Positions 1-8,677 of a stretch of 64,000 nucleotides of DNA are shown here, piece after piece. How positions within the stretch are numbered: the stretch's first letter is position 1; each line of letters starts with the position of its first letter. The DNA comes from Bradyrhizobium sp. CCGB12 (GTDB lineage: Bacteria > Pseudomonadota > Alphaproteobacteria > Rhizobiales > Xanthobacteraceae): NCBI RefSeq assembly GCF_024199845.1, contig NZ_JANADO010000001.1:4836001-4900000 (forward strand). Direction: 5' to 3'. A model generated the notes under the pieces. The model made no database searches and had not been told where the DNA came from. It worked only from the letters and a program-made list of their open reading frames with translations. The position numbers and the translations under genes were made by a program.

Positions 1-1
1 C

Positions 2-598
2 GCGATCGCGTCCGCGCGTGAGGCAGCGCGCACCGCGCCGACGCTGGAGGCGCTGCGCGAACTCATGCAAGGCTTCGAGGGCTGCGCGCTGAAACACACC
101 GCGACGCGGCTGGTGTTCGCCGACGGCAATCCACAGGCGCGCATCATGTTCGTCGGCGAAGCGCCGGGCCGCGACGAGGACATCGAGGGGCTGCCCTTCG
201 TCGGGCGCAGCGGCAAGCTGCTCGATTTGATGATAGGAGCCATAGGCCTCAACCGTACCACCGCCTACATCGCCAACGTCATTCCCTGGCGGCCGCCCGG
301 CAACCGCACGCCGACGCCGCAGGAGACGCAGATCTGCCTGCCCTTCATCCAGCGCCAGATCGAGCTGGTGAATCCGGATGTGCTGGTGACGCTCGGCAAT
401 CCCTCAACGCAGACGCTGCTGTCGACGCGCGAAGGCATCATGCGCACGCGCGGGCGCTGGTTCGAGTACGAGACGGGCGGGCGCACCATCCGCGCGCTGC
501 CGACGTTCCACCCGGCTTATCTCCTGCGCTCGCCGTCGTACAAGCGGCTAGCCTGGCAGGATCTGCGGGCGATCGCGAAGGTGCTGGCGGGCGCGTAA
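2..598 (+). CDS. Uracil-DNA glycosylase, family 4/5 type (5' end cut by window edge)
   Basis: Removes uracil from DNA to start base excision repair. The reading frame is open from the first bases of the window through an internal ATG at 65, so the true start lies upstream and the N-terminus is missing. The GEAPGRDEDIEG block followed by PFVGRSGKLL is the family 4 active-site and uracil-binding motif, and FHPAYLLR near the C-terminus is the second catalytic motif. The GCALK segment near the start fits one cysteine ligand of the expected iron-sulfur cluster. An IS element lies 28 bases after the stop. The family is sure; the exact subfamily is not. Confidence 0.9.
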   Translation, partial: AIASAREAARTAPTLEALRELMQGFEGCALKHTATRLVFADGNPQARIMFVGEAPGRDEDIEGLPFVGRSGKLLDLMIGAIGLNRTTAYIANVIPWRPPGNRTPTPQETQICLPFIQRQIELVNPDVLVTLGNPSTQTLLSTREGIMRTRGRWFEYETGGRTIRALPTFHPAYLLRSPSYKRLAWQDLRAIAKVLAGA

Positions 599-626
599 GG
601 GCAGCACGCTCCCTCCCCGTCATTGC

Positions 627-655
627 TGTGCAAGTTCACTAATTCGCTGATCGAA
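627..655 (+). repeat. Left terminal inverted repeat of the IS element
   Basis: This is a 29-bp end starting TGTGCAAGTTCACT, perfectly inverted at 1650-1678. A TTG-initiated frame opens just outside it, but the transposase more likely starts at the ATG at 680. Confidence 0.95.
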
Positions 656-679
656 TCCGTTCCCAGCGTGGAGGATCCG

Positions 680-1645
680 ATGCGCGACAACAGCTTCGAC
701 CGGACGATTGAGCGCAATTATCTTCAGAAGTGGCGGTTCCTGATCGCCGAGTATGAGGAGGTGAAGGCCGGGCGGTCGGCGACGTTCCGCCGGGTGGGAG
801 ACTTCTACAAGCACCACGGCACCTGCTCGCAGACCTTCCGGAAGTACTACAACCGCTACCTGCGGAGCGGCGCGGAGGCTGACCTGTTGCCGCAACGCCG
901 CGGACCGAAGTGGCGCGAGCGCCGCGAGCCGCAAGGCATCGAGGCGGAGATCGTTGCTTGCCGAACGCGCGGCATGAACCGGTACGAGGTCCACGCTGCC
1001 TTGCGCGAACGGCGAGATACGGTACCGTCGCTCTCGACCATCTACCGGGTCTTCAAACGCAATCAGCTCAACCGCCGCACCCCGACGATGCGCGAGGAGA
1101 AACGTCGTATTATCAAGGACAAGATCGGCGAGCTCGGCCATGTCGACCTGCACCAGCTGTCCCGCGACATGTTCCTGGCGCCCCCCTCAAGCCCCGCCTT
1201 TATCGTCAGCCTGGTCGACAGTTGCTCGCGCCTGGCCTGGGCCGAGGTGCTGACTTCAAAAAAGGCCCTGCCGGTCATGTTTAAGACCTTGAAGATGATC
1301 AACACGCTCAACGTCACCTATGGGATCCAGTTTGCCGAGATCCTGTCCGACAACGGCGCGGAGTTCGCATCCCGCAACACGCCTGAAGAGCATCCCTTCG
1401 AGGCCATGCTGATCGAGCTCGGCATCAAGCATCGCTACACCAGACCCTACCGGCCGCAGACCAACGGCAAGGTCGAACGCTTCTGGCGAAACCTGGACGA
1501 CGACGTCATCGAAGGCGCAACCTTCGATAACCTGGACCACTTCGCCAACGAGCTGTTCGAGTACGTGATCTACTACAATAACTTCAGGCCCCATCAGGCC
1601 CTCGGCGGCAAGACACCGAAGGAATTTGCCGAGGCCCAGACCTAA
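680..1645 (+). CDS. IS481-family transposase (DDE integrase)
   Basis: Transposase of the surrounding IS, 321 residues from the ATG at 680, which follows a GGAGGA-like ribosome binding site at about 670. The upstream extension to a TTG at 623 would translate the inverted repeat and is rejected. The N-terminal 100 residues hold helix-turn-helix segments. The rve catalytic core follows, with GHVDLHQL (first Asp), LSDNGAEF (second Asp) and TRPYRPQTNGKVERFWR, which carries the final Glu and the usual NGKVER block. The C-terminus has YNNFRPHQALGGKTP, typical of active IS481 enzymes. No disruption is visible, so it may still be active. Confidence 0.93.
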   Translation: MRDNSFDRTIERNYLQKWRFLIAEYEEVKAGRSATFRRVGDFYKHHGTCSQTFRKYYNRYLRSGAEADLLPQRRGPKWRERREPQGIEAEIVACRTRGMNRYEVHAALRERRDTVPSLSTIYRVFKRNQLNRRTPTMREEKRRIIKDKIGELGHVDLHQLSRDMFLAPPSSPAFIVSLVDSCSRLAWAEVLTSKKALPVMFKTLKMINTLNVTYGIQFAEILSDNGAEFASRNTPEEHPFEAMLIELGIKHRYTRPYRPQTNGKVERFWRNLDDDVIEGATFDNLDHFANELFEYVIYYNNFRPHQALGGKTPKEFAEAQT

Positions 1646-1649
1646 ACCA

Positions 1650-1678
1650 TTCGATCAGCGAATTAGTGAACTTGCACA
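1650..1678 (-). repeat. Right terminal inverted repeat of the IS element
   Basis: Perfect 29-bp inverted copy of 627-655. It lies 4 bases after the transposase stop and is followed by the ATTGC target duplication. Confidence 0.95.
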
Positions 1679-1761
1679 ATTGCGAGCGCAGCGAAGCAAT
1701 CCAGAGTGCCTCCGCGGAAAGATCCTGGATTGCTTCGTCGCAAGAGCTCCTCGCAATGACG
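1679..1761. repeat. Palindromic intergenic repeat, interrupted by the IS (family of 9888-9967)
   Basis: Two arms, AGCGAAGCAATCCAGA and its near-complement TGGATTGCTTCG, end in CGCAATGACG. The missing left tip (CGTCATTGC) lies at 618-626 on the far side of the IS. The repeat shares its arms with the intact copy at 9888-9967. Confidence 0.85.
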
Positions 1762-1777
1762 ACGGAGAGAGCGAGCG

Positions 1778-3286
1778 TCAGCTCCCCTTCGGCCGCACAA
1801 TGGCCCAGCCGATGCGTAGCAGCTGCTGGCGGCCGGTCACCAGCCATTCGAAGGCGCGGGGCACTTCCGGCACGATGCCGGGGAAGCGCTTGAGGATCTC
1901 CGGCGGAGGGGTGCCGGCGGTGTCGGAGGCGCGCCAGACCACGACACCGCCGGTCTCGCTGAACTTGACCTGATTGATCCACGGCGTGCGCGCGGGGTCG
2001 GCATCGATGAAGAGATGCGGCCGGCCCGAATGTAGCGTGATCAGGCTCGCAAGCTCGGTCTCGCCGGCGACCGCGCGCAGGCGATGGTTGGTGCGGCGGG
2101 CGAAGCTTTCGTCGAAGAAATCCGAGATCGCACGCGCCGGCATCGAGGTCGCGATCTCGCCGGTGCCGGTCCAGGGCATGAGCAGGACGGCGAGCACGAC
2201 GCCAATGGCGGGCGCCACGACCGAAGCGGCCCATACCATGCGCAGCATCCGCGCGCGACGCATCGCGATGAGATCGCCGGCCGCAACGACCACGGCAAGG
2301 CCCAACATGACCAGCACGACACCGGCGCCGCCGACGACGGATTCGAGCCCCAGCGAGCCGGAGACCAGCACCGCGCCGAGTGCAGGGGCGAGCGCGAAGA
2401 AATAGACGAAATTGCGCGCCAGCGGTTCGACTCGCGGGCGATAAATGATCGGCGGTTCTTCGCCTTTGCCGGCAAACAGCCTGGTGTTGAGGAAGGTCAG
2501 TGCCGGGATCGCCGCCGCCCCGAGCACGAGCCCACCGAGCAGCCAGGCTGCGTGCAGGGCGCGGGCGTTGAGCTCCGAAACCTGCGGCAAGGCCGGCATC
2601 GTCAACGTCTCGGCACGCATCAACCAGACCGCATAGGGCAGCGCCAGCACGGCGACGACGATCAGCGCAAATAGCGGATCGAGCCCGCGCAGCGTCCTGC
2701 GGCCGCCGGCGGTCGCGACCGCGAACACGACCAGCAGCAGGAGGAGAAAGATCGCCGCCGGCGTCGTGAGCAACAGGAGGCCGGCCTCGATCGACCAGGC
2801 GAACCAGGCATTGCCGCGGCGTTGGCCGATGATCTGCCAGGAGTGCAGCAGCAACAGCGCCCAGAGCGGCCGCGCCAGCACCAGGGGGCCGAAATCGAGC
2901 GCGGGCGAGGAGAAGGCCAGCACCGTCATGGTCAGCAGCACGGCGAGCACCGCTTGCTGCGAACCAACCACGGCGCGCGAGAGATGGTAGAGCGCGATGA
3001 AGGTCGCGATCTCACACAGCTGGGCGAGCACATAGACGCCCAGCATATGGCCGCCGGCGGCGCGATAGGCGATGTCGGCCAGCCAGATCGGCAAAGGCGG
3101 GCCGAGATCGGTGCCGACCTGGTATTCGCGGCCGAAGGCCAGCAACGTGGCAAGGCTGCCGGGCGGGCTGCGGTAGAACACCAGCGCGACGAACAGCCAC
3201 ATCGCGGCCTGCAGCAGCACGGCGATCCACACGATCAGCCGCGGTCGGGCGCGAATGAGCTCGATGACCAGTGAGGTAAACCGCAT
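1778..3286 (-). CDS. Polytopic membrane protein, glycosyltransferase family 39-like
   Basis: 502-residue protein with roughly ten hydrophobic segments and a soluble C-terminal part of about 130 residues. The arrangement, with an early loop containing GPPLPIWLAD, resembles ArnT/PMT-type lipid-linked sugar transferases that act in the inner membrane. I see no motif that fixes a substrate. The ATG at 3286 (MRFTSL) is chosen over a TTG at 3310. No other gene is close enough on this strand to suggest an operon. Membrane location is secure; the family is likely; a role in envelope polysaccharide or lipid decoration is inference. Confidence 0.7.
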   Translation of the reverse strand: MRFTSLVIELIRARPRLIVWIAVLLQAAMWLFVALVFYRSPPGSLATLLAFGREYQVGTDLGPPLPIWLADIAYRAAGGHMLGVYVLAQLCEIATFIALYHLSRAVVGSQQAVLAVLLTMTVLAFSSPALDFGPLVLARPLWALLLLHSWQIIGQRRGNAWFAWSIEAGLLLLTTPAAIFLLLLLVVFAVATAGGRRTLRGLDPLFALIVVAVLALPYAVWLMRAETLTMPALPQVSELNARALHAAWLLGGLVLGAAAIPALTFLNTRLFAGKGEEPPIIYRPRVEPLARNFVYFFALAPALGAVLVSGSLGLESVVGGAGVVLVMLGLAVVVAAGDLIAMRRARMLRMVWAASVVAPAIGVVLAVLLMPWTGTGEIATSMPARAISDFFDESFARRTNHRLRAVAGETELASLITLHSGRPHLFIDADPARTPWINQVKFSETGGVVVWRASDTAGTPPPEILKRFPGIVPEVPRAFEWLVTGRQQLLRIGWAIVRPKGS

Positions 3287-3384
3287 GCAACGTCCGAAAG
3301 ATGCAGCCAACCCGTCCAGCCGGCCCTATTCGCTCACACCTGTTTTGATAAAGGGCGCTGCGAGTCGTGGCAACCGCCGCAGGT

Positions 3385-3470
3385 CGTCATGCCCGGGCTT
3401 GTCCCGGGCAGCCACGTAGTTCGGAGCGGGCAGACGACGCGGATGGCCGGGTCAAGCCCGGCCATGACGG
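3385..3470. repeat. Palindromic intergenic repeat (CGTCATGCCCGGGC family)
   Basis: The ends CGTCATGCCCGGGCTTG and CAAGCCCGGCCATGACG are near-perfect inverted copies around a variable centre. Together they form a long stem between the membrane protein gene and rnhB. No coding potential is seen. Confidence 0.8.
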
Positions 3471-3493
3471 ATGGGAAGCTGTAGAGGGACCAC

Positions 3494-4342
3494 CTAGAGA
3501 TTTGCGGAGGCATCGATCTCCACGCTCGCGTCCACCTGCACCTCGACCTCGGTCACCGAAAACAAGTCCTGCACCGGCTCGACCGTCCAGGGCATGTGCT
3601 TGGCGCGGGCGGCGGCGACGGGAGCGAAGAAGGTGCGGTGGTGAATGGAGGGGCCGAGGCGGTCGAGCGCATCGAGATGTTCGGGGACGGCGTAGCCCTT
3701 GTGCTGCTCGAAACCGTAGCCGGGGCAGTCCTGCGCCAGCGCGCACATCAGCCGGTCGCGGGTGACCTTGGCGACAATCGAGGCCGCGGCGATCGACAGA
3801 ACGATGCCATCGCCGCCGATCACGGCCTCGCAGTCGCATTCCGTGTCGAGCCGGTCGCGGCCGTCAACGAAGACATGTCTGGGCGGTTCGGGCAGGGCCA
3901 CCACCGCGCGCTTCAGCGCCCATAGCGAGGCGCGCAGGATGTTGTCGCGGTCGATCCGGGAAGGCGAGGCGACGGCGACCGAGACCTGCGCAGTGGCGCA
4001 GATCTTGTCGAACAGCTTTTCGCGCTCCTCCGCCGTCAGCCGCTTGGAATCGTCGATGCCGCGGGGAATGCGGTCGGGGTCGAGAATCACGGCTGCCGCC
4101 ACCACGGGGCCGGCGAGCGGTCCGCGGCCGGCCTCGTCGCAACCGGCGACCGGCCAGACGCCGCGCTTGATCAGCGCACGCTCGCGGCGGAAGCTCGGCG
4201 CCGCGATGGCGATGATGCCTTTCTTGCCGGCCGGAGCTTTGGCCGCCTTGGCAGGTGCAGCCTTTTTCGCGGCGTCCTTCTCTGGCACGCTCTTCTCCGG
4301 CGCACTCTTGGCCGGCTTCTTGGCAGACTTGTCCCGAATCAT
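3494..4342 (-). CDS. rnhB: Ribonuclease HII
   Basis: Cleaves the RNA strand of RNA-DNA hybrids and removes single ribonucleotides from DNA. 282 residues from the ATG at 4342. The catalytic block [13 protein letters not shown] (Asp69, Glu70) is followed by DSKRL, HVFVDG (Asp160) and [12 protein letters not shown] (Asp196), the complete RNase HII active site. The C-terminal HKGY and IHHRTF segments also match the family. The first 50 or so residues are a Lys/Ala/Pro-rich extension not needed for the fold and longer than in most RNase HII. A TTG-type upstream extension to 4378 is less likely. Confidence 0.95.
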   Translation of the reverse strand: MIRDKSAKKPAKSAPEKSVPEKDAAKKAAPAKAAKAPAGKKGIIAIAAPSFRRERALIKRGVWPVAGCDEAGRGPLAGPVVAAAVILDPDRIPRGIDDSKRLTAEEREKLFDKICATAQVSVAVASPSRIDRDNILRASLWALKRAVVALPEPPRHVFVDGRDRLDTECDCEAVIGGDGIVLSIAAASIVAKVTRDRLMCALAQDCPGYGFEQHKGYAVPEHLDALDRLGPSIHHRTFFAPVAAARAKHMPWTVEPVQDLFSVTEVEVQVDASVEIDASANL

Positions 4343-4418
4343 GGGCGGGATCGTGCGCACGCGGCTTAGGCAGCGCAACCGGGAACCCCGAACAATTCCC
4401 GTTATTCAGTGGACCCGC

Positions 4419-4874
4419 TTAGTTACCCAGATGTACCCGCCGATCCTCGCCGACATCGATGCCGGGTGCGGTCACGACCTCCCAGGGATGGCCGTCGGGG
4501 TCGGTGAAATAGCCGGAATAGCCGCCATAATCGGTTTCGTGCGCCGCCTTCAGCAAGGTGGCCCCCTTCCCGAGGGCGAAGGCCAGCACCGCATCGACCT
4601 CCTCGTGCGTCCGGCAGTTCCAGGCGAGCGTCATCCCGCGAAAGGCCGACGGCCGCGGATTGTCCGGCAACGCCGCGTCGGCCGCGAGCTGATCCCACGG
4701 ATACAAGGCGATCACCGGACCACCGGTATCGTAGAAGGCGACGGCCTCGCCGGTCGCCTTCAGCCGGCGCGAAAAACCGAGCGCGTCGTAAAAGGCGATG
4801 CTGGCGCGGATGTCGCTCACACCTAACGTAATGACGGTGAGCCGCGGCACCGGGACGGTGAGTTCCTTGACCAT
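4419..4874 (-). CDS. VOC/glyoxalase family protein
   Basis: 151 residues from the ATG at 4874. It has two beta-alpha-beta-beta-beta modules of the vicinal oxygen chelate fold: LTVITLGVSDIRASIAFYDALGF in the first, and GYSGYFTDPDGHPWEV near the end with the usual PDGH/E metal-ligand segment. It lies 23 bases after the radical SAM gene on the same strand, so the two may be cotranscribed. The open frame continues far upstream through the radical SAM gene, but that part is out of frame with the real gene. The substrate is unknown. Confidence 0.82.
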   Translation of the reverse strand: MVKELTVPVPRLTVITLGVSDIRASIAFYDALGFSRRLKATGEAVAFYDTGGPVIALYPWDQLAADAALPDNPRPSAFRGMTLAWNCRTHEEVDAVLAFALGKGATLLKAAHETDYGGYSGYFTDPDGHPWEVVTAPGIDVGEDRRVHLGN

Positions 4875-4897
4875 GCTAGGCCTCTTCCACTTCCCGA

Positions 4898-6061
4898 TCA
4901 GAACAGGCTGAGCTGATCGCCGTTCCGCTTCGGCCTCGCAAAATGGTCCGTCGTCAGTTTGGAGCGCCGCTTGTTGAGGCCGAGCCGTTCGCAGGCGATC
5001 TCGAAGCGGCGGCCGATGGTCCAGGCCATCGGGCCGGTTCCCTTCATCCGCTCGCCCCATTTCGCATCGTAGTCGCGGCCGCCGCGCATGTCGCGGATCA
5101 GCGTGAAGACGTGACGATAGCGATCCGGATAGTTCGCCATCAGCCATTCGCGGAAGAGATCGCGCACCTCCAGCGGCAGTCGCAGCAGCACATAGGAGGC
5201 TTCCTTGACGCCGGCATGGGCGGCGGCATCGAGGATGCGCTCGATCTCGGAATCGTTCAGCGCAGGAATCACGGGCGCAACCATCACCGTGGTCGGAATG
5301 CCCGCCTCCGAGAGCTGCTTCAGCGCCTCCAGCCGCTTCGGCGGCGTCGAGGCGCGCGGCTCCATGGTGCGCGCCAGCTTCGGATCGAGCGAGGTGACCG
5401 AGATCGCGACCTTGGCGAGATTGCGCTTGGCCATCCGCGCGAGAATGTCGATGTCGCGCACCACCAGTGCCGACTTGGTGACGATGCCGAGGGGATGGCC
5501 GGCGCGCTCCAGCACCTCCAGAATGCCGCGCATGATCTTTCGCTCGCGCTCGATCGGCTGATAGGGATCGGTGTTGGTGCCGATCGCGATCATTCGCGGC
5601 TCGTAGCCGGTCGCGGCGAGCTCCTTCTCGAGCAGCGCCGGCGCCTCGGGCTTGGCGAACAGTTTTGACTCGAAGTCGAGCCCCGGCGACAGGCCGAGAT
5701 AGGCGTGCGTCGGCCGCGCGAAGCAATAGACGCAGCCGTGCTCGCAGCCGCGATAGGGATTGATCGAGCGGTCGAAGCCGATGTCTGGGGACTCGTTGCG
5801 GGTGATCACCTTGCGCGAGGTGTCGATCCCGACCGTGGTCTTGAACGGCGGCAGTTCCTCCAGGCTCTGCCAGCCATCGTCGAAGGCGACGCGCGCCTCG
5901 GCCTCATAGCGGCCGCTGGCATTGGACTGCGCGCCCCGCCCTCGCCTGCGCGCGCGGTCGATGGCGACGCCAAGCTCGGGAAAATCAGAGTCCGCACCCG
6001 CCGGCTCGGAGGGCGCCGTGACCGGCGGGTGCTTGAGAGCATGTGAGGATGCTGGACTCAT
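4898..6061 (-). CDS. PA0069-family radical SAM protein
   Basis: 387 residues. The cluster motif CEHGCVYC (Cys-x3-Cys-x2-Cys) sits about 105 residues in, preceded by GFDRSINPYRGC, the signature of the spore photoproduct lyase-like PA0069 group. Downstream IGTNTDPYQPIE and SVTSLDPKLARTMEPR belong to the SAM-binding barrel. The function of the group is not settled; repair-like or tRNA/DNA-modifying roles have been suggested only by similarity. The gene starts at an ATG close to the divergent phosphoketolase promoter and is followed closely by the VOC gene. Confidence 0.88.
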   Translation of the reverse strand: MSPASSHALKHPPVTAPSEPAGADSDFPELGVAIDRARRRGRGAQSNASGRYEAEARVAFDDGWQSLEELPPFKTTVGIDTSRKVITRNESPDIGFDRSINPYRGCEHGCVYCFARPTHAYLGLSPGLDFESKLFAKPEAPALLEKELAATGYEPRMIAIGTNTDPYQPIERERKIMRGILEVLERAGHPLGIVTKSALVVRDIDILARMAKRNLAKVAISVTSLDPKLARTMEPRASTPPKRLEALKQLSEAGIPTTVMVAPVIPALNDSEIERILDAAAHAGVKEASYVLLRLPLEVRDLFREWLMANYPDRYRHVFTLIRDMRGGRDYDAKWGERMKGTGPMAWTIGRRFEIACERLGLNKRRSKLTTDHFARPKRNGDQLSLF

Positions 6062-6115
6062 GAGGCCAAGATAGCACGCGCATGGAACAAATCAAGAACG
6101 CAAACAAAAAACGTG

Positions 6116-6137
6116 AAAACAACCCCATGCACAGTAG
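6116..6137. repeat. 22-bp dispersed sequence, identical copy at 55021-55042
   Basis: The block AAAACAACCCCATGCACAGT plus AG is identical in two unrelated intergenic regions 49 kb apart. Here it lies between the divergent radical SAM and phosphoketolase genes. Its function is unknown. Confidence 0.75.
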
Positions 6138-6282
6138 CCGCCCAAATTTCGGGCGCGCGCCTTTGACCTCACGCAACACGCCGCCATGACGATTTCGTTT
6201 GATGCCGGACAGGGATCGATCGTGCCGGAACAAAGTTGGTGACGATCGCCAAAATGATCGACAGGTGAAGGTCGGCAACAAC

Positions 6283-8673
6283 ATGACAAATCAACAACAA
6301 TCGCGGGCGGCGAGCAGCGACCTCGATCTGCTCGATCGCTATTGGCGCGCCGCGAACTACCTCTCCGTCGGGCAAATCTACCTGCTCGACAATCCGCTGC
6401 TGCGCGAGCCGTTGCGGCCCGAGCACATCAAGCCGCGTCTGCTCGGCCATTGGGGCACGACGCCCGGTCTGAACTTCATCTATGCCCATCTCAACCGCGT
6501 CATCCGTGCGCTGGACCTCAGCGTGATCTACGTCTGCGGCCCCGGCCATGGCGGCCCCGGCATGGTTGCGAACACCTATCTGGAAGGCAGCTACAGCGAG
6601 ATCTATCCGGACATCGCGCGCGATGCGGACGGATTGCGCAAGCTGTTCAGGCAGTTCTCCTTCCCCGGCGGGATTCCAAGCCACGCGGCGCCGGAAACAC
6701 CGGGATCGATCCACGAGGGTGGCGAGCTCGGCTACGCGCTGGTGCACGCCTATGGCGCCGCCTTCGACAACCCTGATTTGATCGTCGCCTGCGTCGTCGG
6801 CGACGGCGAGGCCGAGACCGGCCCGCTCGCGGCGTCCTGGCACTCCAACAAGTTCCTCAACCCCGCCCATGACGGCGCGGTGCTGCCGATCCTGCATCTC
6901 AACGGCTACAAGATCGCCAACCCGACCGTGCTCGGACGGATGCAGGACGAAGAGATCCGGGCTCTCTTTCGCGGGCTCGGCCACGAGCCGCTGTTCGTCG
7001 AGGGCGACGATCCCAAATTAATGCACCAGACCATGGCGGATGCGCTCGACGTCGCGCTCGCCAGCATCCGCTCGATCCAGCAGCACGCCCGCGATGGACG
7101 GAAGAGCGTCGAGCGACCGCGCTGGCCGATGATCGTGCTGCGCAGCCCCAAGGGCTGGACCGGCCCGAAGGAGGTCGACGGCAAGAAAGTCGAGGGCTTT
7201 TGGCGCGCACATCAGGTTCCGGTTGCAAGCTGCCGCGAGAATCCGGCGCACCTCAAAGTGCTCGAAGACTGGATGCGCAGCTACGAGCCGGAAAAGCTGT
7301 TCGACGCCAATGGCGCACTCATTCCCGAGCTTCAAGAGCTGGCGCCGGACGGCCATCGCCGCATGGGCGCCAATCCGCATGCCAATGGCGGCCTCCTGAA
7401 GAAGGAGCTGAAGCTGCCGGACTTCCGCAGTTTTGCGATCGAGTTGCCCCAGCCCGGCGCCGTCACGGGAGAAGCGACGCGCCAGCTCGGCAAATTCCTG
7501 CGCGATGTCATCCGCCTCAATGCCGAGGCGCGCAACTTCCGCATCGTGGGTCCGGACGAGACCGCGTCAAACCGGCTAGACGCGGTGTTCGAGGCCACCG
7601 AACGGGTCTGGATGGAGCCAACCGAACCTTACGACGTGCACCTCGCGCAGGACGGCCGGGTGATGGAGGTGCTGAGCGAGCATCTGTGCCAGGGCTGGCT
7701 CGAAGGCTATCTGCTCACAGGGCGGCACGGTTTCTTCTCGTGCTACGAGGCCTTCATCCACATCGTCGATTCCATGTTCAACCAGCACGCCAAATGGCTG
7801 AAGGTGACACGCGATCTGCCATGGCGCCGGCCGATCGCCTCGCTCAACTATCTCCTGACCTCGCATGTCTGGCGCCAGGACCATAACGGCTTCAGCCACC
7901 AGGATCCTGGCTTCGTCGACCTCGTCGCCAACAAGAAGGCCGACATCGTCCGCATCTATTTCCCGCCCGACGCCAACACGCTGCTGTGGATCGCCGATCA
8001 CTGCCTGCGCACCTACAACCGCATCAACGTGATCGTCGCCGGCAAGCAGCCGTCGCCGCAATGGCTGTCGATGCGGGAAGCGGCCACGCATTGCGATGCC
8101 GGCATCGGCATCTGGACCTGGGCCGGCAACGAAGACGCAGGACAAGAGCCCGACGTGGTGATGGCTTGCGCCGGCGACGTGCCGACATTGGAGACGCTGG
8201 CCGCCGTCGATCTGCTCCGCAAGGCGCTGCCCGACCTGAAAATCCGCGTCGTCAACGTCGTCGACCTCATGACGCTGCAACCCAGGGAACAGCATCCGCA
8301 CGGACTGTCCGACCGCGACTTCGACAGCCTGTTCACGTCGGACAAGCCGGTGATCTTCGCCTATCACGGCTATCCGTACCTGATCCACCGTCTGACCTAT
8401 AACCGCACCAATCATGCCGGCATGCATGTGCGCGGCTTTGCCGAGGAAGGCACCACGACGACGCCGTTCGACATGGTCGTGCTCAACGGGCTCGACCGCT
8501 ACCATCTCGCGATCGAGGCGATCGAGCGCGTGCCTGATCTCGCGGCCCGGGCCGCGCAGGTGAAGCAGCAGTTCCGCGACAAGCTGATCGAACACGCCCG
8601 CTATGTCCGCGAGCATGGCGAGGACATGCCCGAGGTCCGCGACTGGGTCTGGCCGAACAGCGCCGGCGGCTGA
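6283..8673 (+). CDS. xfp: Phosphoketolase (xylulose 5-phosphate/fructose 6-phosphate)
   Basis: Thiamine-diphosphate enzyme that splits xylulose 5-phosphate or fructose 6-phosphate with phosphate to give acetyl phosphate. 796 residues from the ATG at 6283 (MTNQQQ), preceded by AGGTGAAGG; length is normal for the family. Visible blocks are [18 protein letters not shown] (diphosphate/Mg binding), [25 protein letters not shown] and the C-terminal [18 protein letters not shown]. Acetate kinase follows after 4 bases, so the acetyl phosphate can be turned directly into acetate and ATP. An in-frame ATG at 6199 would add 28 atypical residues and is rejected. Confidence 0.96.
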   Translation: MTNQQQSRAASSDLDLLDRYWRAANYLSVGQIYLLDNPLLREPLRPEHIKPRLLGHWGTTPGLNFIYAHLNRVIRALDLSVIYVCGPGHGGPGMVANTYLEGSYSEIYPDIARDADGLRKLFRQFSFPGGIPSHAAPETPGSIHEGGELGYALVHAYGAAFDNPDLIVACVVGDGEAETGPLAASWHSNKFLNPAHDGAVLPILHLNGYKIANPTVLGRMQDEEIRALFRGLGHEPLFVEGDDPKLMHQTMADALDVALASIRSIQQHARDGRKSVERPRWPMIVLRSPKGWTGPKEVDGKKVEGFWRAHQVPVASCRENPAHLKVLEDWMRSYEPEKLFDANGALIPELQELAPDGHRRMGANPHANGGLLKKELKLPDFRSFAIELPQPGAVTGEATRQLGKFLRDVIRLNAEARNFRIVGPDETASNRLDAVFEATERVWMEPTEPYDVHLAQDGRVMEVLSEHLCQGWLEGYLLTGRHGFFSCYEAFIHIVDSMFNQHAKWLKVTRDLPWRRPIASLNYLLTSHVWRQDHNGFSHQDPGFVDLVANKKADIVRIYFPPDANTLLWIADHCLRTYNRINVIVAGKQPSPQWLSMREAATHCDAGIGIWTWAGNEDAGQEPDVVMACAGDVPTLETLAAVDLLRKALPDLKIRVVNVVDLMTLQPREQHPHGLSDRDFDSLFTSDKPVIFAYHGYPYLIHRLTYNRTNHAGMHVRGFAEEGTTTTPFDMVVLNGLDRYHLAIEAIERVPDLAARAAQVKQQFRDKLIEHARYVREHGEDMPEVRDWVWPNSAGG

Positions 8674-8677
8674 AGTC

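Larger units (their letters stand above)
627..1678 (+). mobile_element. Complete IS481-type insertion sequence with perfect 29-bp terminal inverted repeats
   Basis: The ends at 627-655 and 1650-1678 are perfect inverted copies of each other (29 of 29). The element is flanked by the 5-bp direct repeat ATTGC at 622-626 and 1679-1683, read as the target duplication. It carries one intact integrase gene. Joining the flanks and removing one ATTGC rebuilds a palindromic intergenic repeat of the kind seen intact at 9888-9967, so the element landed inside that repeat. Family assignment rests on the single ORF with HTH plus DDE integrase core and no second frame. Confidence 0.93.

Noticed and set aside
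623..679. Transposase start at TTG 623
   Set aside because: This would begin in the flanking target DNA and translate the inverted repeat. The ATG at 680 has a ribosome binding site.
4419..5726. A 435-codon frame that would fuse an Arg-rich segment to the VOC domain
   Set aside because: The first 284 codons lie out of frame over the radical SAM gene. The VOC gene starts at its own ATG at 4874.
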